NCBI GenBank assembly: GCA_020058405.1
Contig: JAGVEE010000084.1
Coordinates: 1-10,579 of the forward strand
Direction of reading: 5' to 3'
DNA: 10,579 bases
Source of the DNA: Sphingobacteriales bacterium
GTDB taxonomy: Bacteria > Bacteroidota > Bacteroidia > Sphingobacteriales > Sphingobacteriaceae
The number at the start of each line of letters is the position of its first letter. Positions within the stretch are counted from its first letter, which is position 1. Shown one piece after another: positions 6,192 through 10,579 of this stretch. Position numbers and translations under genes: made by a program. The notes below the pieces were generated by a model. That model saw only the letters and a program-made list of their open reading frames with translations. It searched no databases and was not told where the DNA came from.

Positions 6192-7559
6192 ATGGATTCA
6201 CAAAAAAATATAACATTAATAGGAGCCGGACTAGTAGGTTCTCTTCTTTCACAATATTTAGCTAAGCGTGGACATAAAGTAAGCATTTTTGAAAAGCGTT
6301 CGGACATGCGTAAGGCAGGCTATGTAGGCGGACGATCAATAAATTTAGCATTGAGTCACCGTGGCTTTAACGGCTTACGTGCAATGGGCTTAGAAGAAGA
6401 AATTCGCAAAGTTGGTATTCCTATGTACGGTAGAGTAATACATCAAATTAATGGCGATGTACAATACCAAGCTTATGGCAAAGAAGACGAAGCAATTTAC
6501 TCTGTTTCGAGAGGTGGCTTAAATAAACGATTAATGGAATTGGCAGATGAGAACCCAAACATCAGCATACAATTTGACGAACGTTGTTTTGATGTGGATG
6601 TGCAAAATGCTATATGCCATTTTGAAAATATGCAAACGAAAGAGCATACTACGGTAAAATCGGATGTAGTATTATCTGCGGATGGTGCATTTTCGGCAGC
6701 ACGTTTAGCATTGCAAACCAAAACAGATAGGTTCGAATATTCTCAACATTATTTAGACCAAGGTTATAAAGAATTAACCATACCTGCTGGGCCAAACGGC
6801 GAGTTTTTATTAGAGAAAAACGCTTTACATATTTGGCCACGCAACCAGTACATGCTTATTGCATTGCCTAATTTAGATGGAAGTTTTACATGCACTTTAT
6901 TTTTTCCATTTGAAGGAAATCCTTCTTTTACAAGTTTGCAAACAGAAGCTCAAGTACGTGAGTTTTTAACAAGAGAATTCCCGAATGTAGTAGCGCTATC
7001 GCCAGAAGTGGTAAGCGAATACATGGCAAACCCAAATGGTTCTTTGGTAACCGTAAAATGTTTCCCTTGGGTGCATAAAGATAAATTAGGATTGATGGGC
7101 GATGCTTCGCACGCTATTGTTCCTTTCTTCGGACAAGGTATGAATGCTGGTTTTGAAGATTGTTTTGAATTCGGAAATTTGATGGATAAACACGGCGATA
7201 ATTGGGAAGCTTTGTTAGCAGAATTCCAAGACATCCGTAAAATAAATGCCGATGCAATTGCCGACATGGCGGTTGAGAATTTTATTGAAATGCGCGATAA
7301 AGTAGCCGATCAGAAATTCTTATTACGTAAAAAAATAGAAGCAAAATTGAATAAGCATTTCCCTGAGAACTATGTTTCTAAATACTCTTTGGTAAGTTTT
7401 AGTACCAAACCATATAGGTATGCATTAGAAATGGGCTTCCGCCAAGATGCTTTGTTTGAAAAGGTTTTAGCCATACAAGGTATCGAAAATAATTGGGACA
7501 GCGACGAAACTTTTGCAAAACTTGAAGTGTTGTTGAAAGAATTTCAATTCTTAAATTAA
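6192..7559 (+). CDS. kmo: Kynurenine 3-monooxygenase
   Basis: This 455-residue FAD-dependent aromatic hydroxylase converts kynurenine to 3-hydroxykynurenine with NADPH and O2. The N terminus holds the FAD-binding GAGLVG (11-16), ending at an acidic residue of the second strand (E34, IFEKR). GGRSINLALSHRG (46-58) is a signature of the KMO family. ADG (163-165) lies in the second dinucleotide motif, and GDASHAIVPFFGQGMNAGFED (303-323) contacts the FAD ribityl and pyrophosphate. The C-terminal helical region is present, but I see no strongly hydrophobic membrane anchor like that of the mitochondrial enzyme, so a soluble protein is expected. The A-rich leader (CTAAAACAA) lacks a Shine-Dalgarno sequence. 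The next gene begins two bases after the stop, implying translational coupling. Confidence 0.97.
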   Translation: MDSQKNITLIGAGLVGSLLSQYLAKRGHKVSIFEKRSDMRKAGYVGGRSINLALSHRGFNGLRAMGLEEEIRKVGIPMYGRVIHQINGDVQYQAYGKEDEAIYSVSRGGLNKRLMELADENPNISIQFDERCFDVDVQNAICHFENMQTKEHTTVKSDVVLSADGAFSAARLALQTKTDRFEYSQHYLDQGYKELTIPAGPNGEFLLEKNALHIWPRNQYMLIALPNLDGSFTCTLFFPFEGNPSFTSLQTEAQVREFLTREFPNVVALSPEVVSEYMANPNGSLVTVKCFPWVHKDKLGLMGDASHAIVPFFGQGMNAGFEDCFEFGNLMDKHGDNWEALLAEFQDIRKINADAIADMAVENFIEMRDKVADQKFLLRKKIEAKLNKHFPENYVSKYSLVSFSTKPYRYALEMGFRQDALFEKVLAIQGIENNWDSDETFAKLEVLLKEFQFLN

Positions 7560-7561
7560 TT

Positions 7562-8464
7562 TTGATAAAAATAGCTTTCGATCCTATTTACGCTCATCCT
7601 TTACCAGCGGGACACCGATTCCCGATGTTAAAGTATGAGCTTATTCCCGAACAGTTATTATACGAAGGCTCTATTACACCCGATCATTTATTTGTTCCGG
7701 AAGAAGTTAAGGAGCAATATATCTTACTCGCCCATACTGCGGAGTATTGGCAAAAACTAAAAGAGCAAACCCTCTCCTACCACGAAATTCGCCGAATTGG
7801 TTTTCCGCTCTCTGAGCAATTAATAAAGCGCGAACTTATAATTACGCAAGGCAGCATAGATTGTGCCTTACACGCCCTAAAACATGGCTGTGCATTAAAC
7901 ATAGCGGGCGGCACACACCATGCCGGTAGCCATTGGGGCGAAGGCTTTTGTTTACTAAACGACCAAGCTGTAGCAGCTCATTATTTATTGTATCATCAAC
8001 ACGCTAAAAATATTCTGATAATTGATTTGGATGTACACCAAGGAAATGGTACTGCCGAAATATTTGAACATCATCCGCAAGTATTTACTTTCTCTATGCA
8101 CGGAGCAAATAATTTCCCTTACCGAAAAGAAAAATCGGATATAGACATTGCATTAAAAGACCTAACGAATGATGAAGAATATTTATACATATTAAAAACA
8201 CAATTAGAAAAGTTTGAACAAGAGAGTGCCTTCGATTTTATATTTTACCAAGCCGGTGTAGACGTGTTAGAAACTGATAAATTGGGTAAGTTAGCCCTCA
8301 GTATGGAGGCTTGCAAAAAACGCGACGAGCTTGTATTAAATTTTGCCAAGAATAACAATATTCCCATAGCCATAAGCATGGGCGGCGGCTACTCCGAAAA
8401 CATTAAGCACATTGTGGAAGCGCATTGCAATACCTTTAGGTTGGCTTTGGAAATTTTTGAATAA
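7562..8464 (+). CDS. Histone-deacetylase-fold hydrolase (class IV HDAC/AcuC-like)
   Basis: The 300-residue protein has the arginase/deacetylase fold used by HDACs, acetoin-utilisation proteins and acetylpolyamine amidohydrolases. The tandem active-site histidines are in GGTHHAG (H119, H120). Zinc ligands are in LIIDLDVHQGNGT (D155 or D157, H159) and AGVDVLETDKLG (D234). The transition-state tyrosine is in MGGGYS (Y277). HRFPMLKY near the N terminus is typical of bacterial class IV members. The start is a TTG at 7562-7564, two bases after the kmo stop. The next in-frame ATG would remove the conserved N terminus. Family members remove acyl groups from amines. Its place at the end of a kynurenine operon that lacks a visible formamidase makes N-formylkynurenine a possible, unproven substrate. 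It ends with tandem stops, TAA TAG. Confidence 0.9.
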   Translation: MIKIAFDPIYAHPLPAGHRFPMLKYELIPEQLLYEGSITPDHLFVPEEVKEQYILLAHTAEYWQKLKEQTLSYHEIRRIGFPLSEQLIKRELIITQGSIDCALHALKHGCALNIAGGTHHAGSHWGEGFCLLNDQAVAAHYLLYHQHAKNILIIDLDVHQGNGTAEIFEHHPQVFTFSMHGANNFPYRKEKSDIDIALKDLTNDEEYLYILKTQLEKFEQESAFDFIFYQAGVDVLETDKLGKLALSMEACKKRDELVLNFAKNNNIPIAISMGGGYSENIKHIVEAHCNTFRLALEIFE

Positions 8465-8473
8465 TAGCAAACT

Positions 8474-8522
8474 GTAAGTTGTACAAAGTACATAGTACAT
8501 TGTACTTTGTACAATGTACAAC
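8474..8522. repeat. Heptanucleotide array, unit GTACNNN, self-complementary
   Basis: Six successive 7-mers from 8481 all begin with GTAC: GTACAAA, GTACATA, GTACATT, GTACTTT, GTACAAT and GTACAAC. A degenerate seventh unit (GTAAGTT) precedes them. Since GTAC is its own reverse complement, the array folds on itself. It fills most of the 75-bp gap between the convergent hydrolase and propeller genes. Confidence 0.92.
8479..8514. terminator. Possible bidirectional terminator hairpin in convergent gap
   Basis: Positions 8479-8492 pair perfectly with 8501-8514 (14 bp) around an 8-nt loop (8493-8500). The hairpin lies between two converging stop codons, where a terminator for both genes is expected. 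The stem is only moderately GC and has no clean T tract on either side, so it may be a structural by-product of the GTAC array or protect RNA 3' ends rather than terminate. Confidence 0.45.
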
Positions 8523-8539
8523 TTTCAGAGTGCTATTAA

Positions 8540-9544
8540 TTAATGAATTAAACTTTTACCATCATACACAGTAGAATTACTTGCTGATACCAAAACGTTT
8601 TTATTATTCCCAACATAACTAATCAAATCTTTTATAGTGGTTTGATAGTTGGCGTTAATATCAGAAGGTGTGATTTCGCTCCAAGCACCATTGTTATATA
8701 CAAATACGTAACAGCTAGTATTTGCCGAACCTGCTTCGAACCCAAATCCAGCAACATACAAAATACCTTCATTATGGTAAATGTAGTTAATTTGAGTTCC
8801 AGTAAAATCAGGAAGATTTGCATTCATATCTATCAATTCAGTAGCAGGATACTTTGTAGTATAAACCTTATTATCACTTACTAAATAAATGTTTTCTTGG
8901 TTATCAATAGTAAATGTTGACAAGTTTAGCGTGTTACCAAAGTTTACACTTATCCAAGATCCACCCCACCTATTGATATAAAAATTATTATTATTGTCAG
9001 TCCAACTTGCGTATAAAGAACCCGCAGAATTTATACAAAGTTTAGTAATAGCAAGCCCGAAGTTACCGCCTGCTATTGGCGAACATTGGCGAGTTTGTGC
9101 ACTGAACATCATCACACAAACTTCATTATTAACTTCGAAATTACCCGTGTAATAAACATTGTTTGCCTCATCCACACAAACAAAATTTATAGGATTTGCA
9201 TGTGAAATTTCTACACCATTTGCATCTGTTAAGGTCGACCATAAATTTGTTTTTACGTTGAACACCTTAATAACATATTGATCGGTCGCATTCTGATCGC
9301 CCACTACATAAATGTTGCCTAATCCATCGGCACAAATCTGATTAATTTCTGATTTAAATGCACCTCCCAAATTATTCCATTGGTTAGTACCCACAGAAAG
9401 GGTGTTTAAATTTCCTGTACCACCATCCCAGTCTGCACAAAACAGTTGATTAATTCTGTTGGTACATAAAGTGGTTGCACTAAAAGGCTTTGTTAATTTT
9501 AAGCTAGTATACGCGTAGCTTGTTTTTGTGTTTGTTGTTTCCAT
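8540..9544 (-). CDS. Seven-repeat beta-propeller-like protein of unknown function
   Basis: I do not recognise a specific family. The 334-residue protein is built from about seven repeats beginning near residues 31, 67, 119, 166, 208, 252 and 304 (spacing 36-52). They share a core like INQICADGLGNIYVVG, often followed by a strand and W(S/N)xL, as in WNNLGG, WSTLTD and WSEITP. This fits a seven-bladed propeller of the Kelch/regulator-propeller kind that usually binds a partner or ligand rather than catalysing. Four consecutive blades carry a cysteine at the same place in the core (C36, C71, C123, C170). The N terminus (METTNTKTSYAYTS) is not a signal peptide and there is no C-terminal sorting domain, so a cytoplasmic protein or non-standard export is implied. 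A dyad lies directly upstream of the ATG. Confidence 0.8.
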   Translation of the reverse strand: METTNTKTSYAYTSLKLTKPFSATTLCTNRINQLFCADWDGGTGNLNTLSVGTNQWNNLGGAFKSEINQICADGLGNIYVVGDQNATDQYVIKVFNVKTNLWSTLTDANGVEISHANPINFVCVDEANNVYYTGNFEVNNEVCVMMFSAQTRQCSPIAGGNFGLAITKLCINSAGSLYASWTDNNNNFYINRWGGSWISVNFGNTLNLSTFTIDNQENIYLVSDNKVYTTKYPATELIDMNANLPDFTGTQINYIYHNEGILYVAGFGFEAGSANTSCYVFVYNNGAWSEITPSDINANYQTTIKDLISYVGNNKNVLVSASNSTVYDGKSLIH

Positions 9545-9548
9545 AATT

Positions 9549-9589
9549 TAGGTTGGTTAAATTGTTAATTAATTGGTTAAACCAACCTA
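9549..9589 (-). promoter_or_regulatory. Inverted repeat in the leader of the propeller gene
   Basis: The 10-bp arms TAGGTTGGTT (9549-9558) and AACCAACCTA (9580-9589) are perfect complements separated by 21 bp, which themselves contain more GGTTAA-like and TTAATT elements. The proximal arm ends 4 bp from the propeller start codon (ATG at 9544-9542). It could be an operator dyad or an RNA stem covering the initiation region. The rest of the 110-bp gap is AT-rich, and I see no convincing promoter there. Confidence 0.55.
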
Positions 9590-9654
9590 CAGAGTATTAA
9601 CACACCAAACAATCGCAGAAACTACGTATTTTTCATTTTTTTATTTTGCACAAA

Positions 9655-10299
9655 TTATTTATATAAATAACTGATTAACTGAAAGATAGATAGCAATATG
9701 AACATCCAGGCCGTAACAAGGTTTGCATATTTACGCAGCGTATTTTCGAATTTATCATTAAATTTTTTCAATAATTGTACTAGTAAATATTGCAATAAAA
9801 ATGCACCAAAAGCTGTACCCAACACAAAAGAAATACTAGTTATATAATGTGGTATTAGCATTAATTCATATTGATGGTAGGTACTTAACACCAGCATCCA
9901 AAAAGGTAATAACATAGGATTAATTAAACCTATGCTAAAGCCCAAGAATACTGATTTAATTAGTGTTTTAGGTTCTATCGTTTTATCAAAATTTGTACTG
10001 TTTATTTTTTTATTGTTGTATATTAAATAAATGCCTACCAACATAAATATCGGAATGCATACTAAAAACATCATGTTAATAATAATCGGAAATTTCTCTA
10101 AAAATTCTGTTCCTTTTAATGCAATTGCAGAATAAAGTAACTCTGGCAATGCCCCGCCAAGGCCAATAAATATGGCAGATCTATAGTTTTTTTGTATAGC
10201 CGTTCTTATTACAGTAATGTTTACCGGACCTAACTGTACAGAACCTAAAAAACTAATAATAACACTTAAGAGAAAAATTATTATAGCACTGAGTATCAT
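9655..10299 (-). CDS. LysE/RhtB-family transporter
   Basis: The 214-residue product has about six hydrophobic segments (roughly 2-22, 42-60, 72-95, 115-140, 150-178, 192-212), the size and topology of the LysE/RhtB exporters of amino acids and small metabolites in the inner membrane. The N-terminal signature SVQLGPVNITVIRTA (20-34) contains the family GPxN motif, and GLINPMLLPFW (124-134) is the matching element of the second half. The substrate cannot be read from the sequence. Its ATG overlaps the stop of the upstream ATP-grasp gene in an ATGA (10296-10299), so the two are translationally coupled. Export of the ligase product, or of an amino acid related to it, is a reasonable guess. The stop is followed by an AT-rich stretch without a clear terminator. 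Confidence 0.88.
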   Translation of the reverse strand: MILSAIIIFLLSVIISFLGSVQLGPVNITVIRTAIQKNYRSAIFIGLGGALPELLYSAIALKGTEFLEKFPIIINMMFLVCIPIFMLVGIYLIYNNKKINSTNFDKTIEPKTLIKSVFLGFSIGLINPMLLPFWMLVLSTYHQYELMLIPHYITSISFVLGTAFGAFLLQYLLVQLLKKFNDKFENTLRKYANLVTAWMFILLSIFQLISYLYK

Positions 10300-10579
10300 T
10301 TTTTATAATGAGCTAACATTAATTTTCTAAAAGAATTCCAACTTGCTGGCAAAATCCCCAAAGTTTTATTTGCAATAGAAATTCTACTTACTATTTTATA
10401 ATGTTTAAATATACTTTTATATGCGCTTAATAAATTCATTTTGGGGTCGTAAATATGTGCCGGCTCAGAGGTTACTCCATTTAGCTCCATAATTCTGAGG
10501 TATTCGCCAGTTTCTAAATCTTCTATGCGTTTTACTTTTATATCAAATCGTCCGTAATTAAAGCCCTTATAGTCTTTTA
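10296..10579 (-). CDS. ATP-grasp ligase-like protein, C-terminal part (cut by window edge)
   Basis: The reading frame stays open to the right edge of the window. The visible 93 residues begin KDYKGFNYGRFDIK and run to the stop at 10296-10298. RFDIKVKRIEDLETGEYLRI followed by MELNGVTSEPAHIYDP is the metal- and ATP-binding end of an ATP-grasp domain: the E and N of ELNG are the expected magnesium ligands, and the stretch is characteristic of a D-Ala-D-Ala-ligase-like carboxylate-amine ligase group. The internal ATG at 10488-10490 is not the true start, because conserved sequence precedes it. The remaining tail (LLSAYKSIFKHYK and onward) is helical and basic. The substrates are unknown, and the N-terminal domains lie outside the window. 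Confidence 0.8.
   Translation of the reverse strand, partial: KDYKGFNYGRFDIKVKRIEDLETGEYLRIMELNGVTSEPAHIYDPKMNLLSAYKSIFKHYKIVSRISIANKTLGILPASWNSFRKLMLAHYKK

Noticed and set aside
8632..8884. Short frames on either strand within the propeller gene region
   Set aside because: They overlap the propeller gene, whose repeats are consistent over its full length. The short frames show no such pattern.
9600..9654. T-rich stretch after the LysE-type gene as a terminator
   Set aside because: I find no stem next to the T runs, and the propeller gene could be cotranscribed through this region.
10296..10490. A separate 64-residue gene at the right edge
   Set aside because: The frame continues upstream through conserved ATP-grasp sequence to the window edge, so this is the end of a larger gene.

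Overview
The window looks like chromosomal DNA of a member of the Bacteroidota, probably a Chitinophagales- or Sphingobacteriales-like organism. The DNA is AT-rich. Start codons follow A/T-rich leaders without Shine-Dalgarno sequences. Two promoter candidates fit the Bacteroidota form (TTTG, 19 nt, TAnnTTTG). The assignment to a lower rank is only an impression.

Most of the window (159-8464) is a kynurenine-degradation locus built as two divergent transcription units around a 119-bp promoter region (2973-3091). The rightward unit encodes 3-hydroxyanthranilate 3,4-dioxygenase, aminocarboxymuconate-semialdehyde decarboxylase (ACMSD), kynureninase, kynurenine 3-monooxygenase and a histone-deacetylase-fold hydrolase. 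The leftward unit encodes an SDR-fold protein without the usual catalytic Tyr/Lys, a 2-aminomuconic-semialdehyde dehydrogenase of the ALDH8A1 type, and a RidA-family protein that fits 2-aminomuconate deaminase. Together they would take kynurenine through 3-hydroxykynurenine, 3-hydroxyanthranilate, aminocarboxymuconate semialdehyde and aminomuconate semialdehyde to 2-aminomuconate, and then deaminate it. ACMSD plus the dehydrogenase indicates carbon and nitrogen catabolism rather than quinolinate/NAD synthesis. Tryptophan 2,3-dioxygenase and a recognisable formylkynurenine formamidase are not in the window.

To the right of a convergent 75-bp gap (8465-8539) lies a leftward group: a seven-repeat beta-propeller-like protein of unknown function with no signal peptide, a LysE-family exporter, and the C-terminal end of an ATP-grasp ligase-like protein cut by the window edge. 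The last two overlap by 4 bp.

The non-coding DNA is the most unusual part. Nearly every intergenic space carries a degenerate tandem array with a 7-bp period (one array is closer to 8 bp), each with its own unit. Most arrays begin exactly at, or just inside, the 3' end of the upstream gene. One array is self-complementary and forms a 14-bp hairpin, and two arrays flanking kynureninase are complementary to each other. The left edge (1-136) is a nested inverted repeat: 25-bp perfect GC-rich outer arms around a 22-bp hairpin that resembles a bidirectional terminator.
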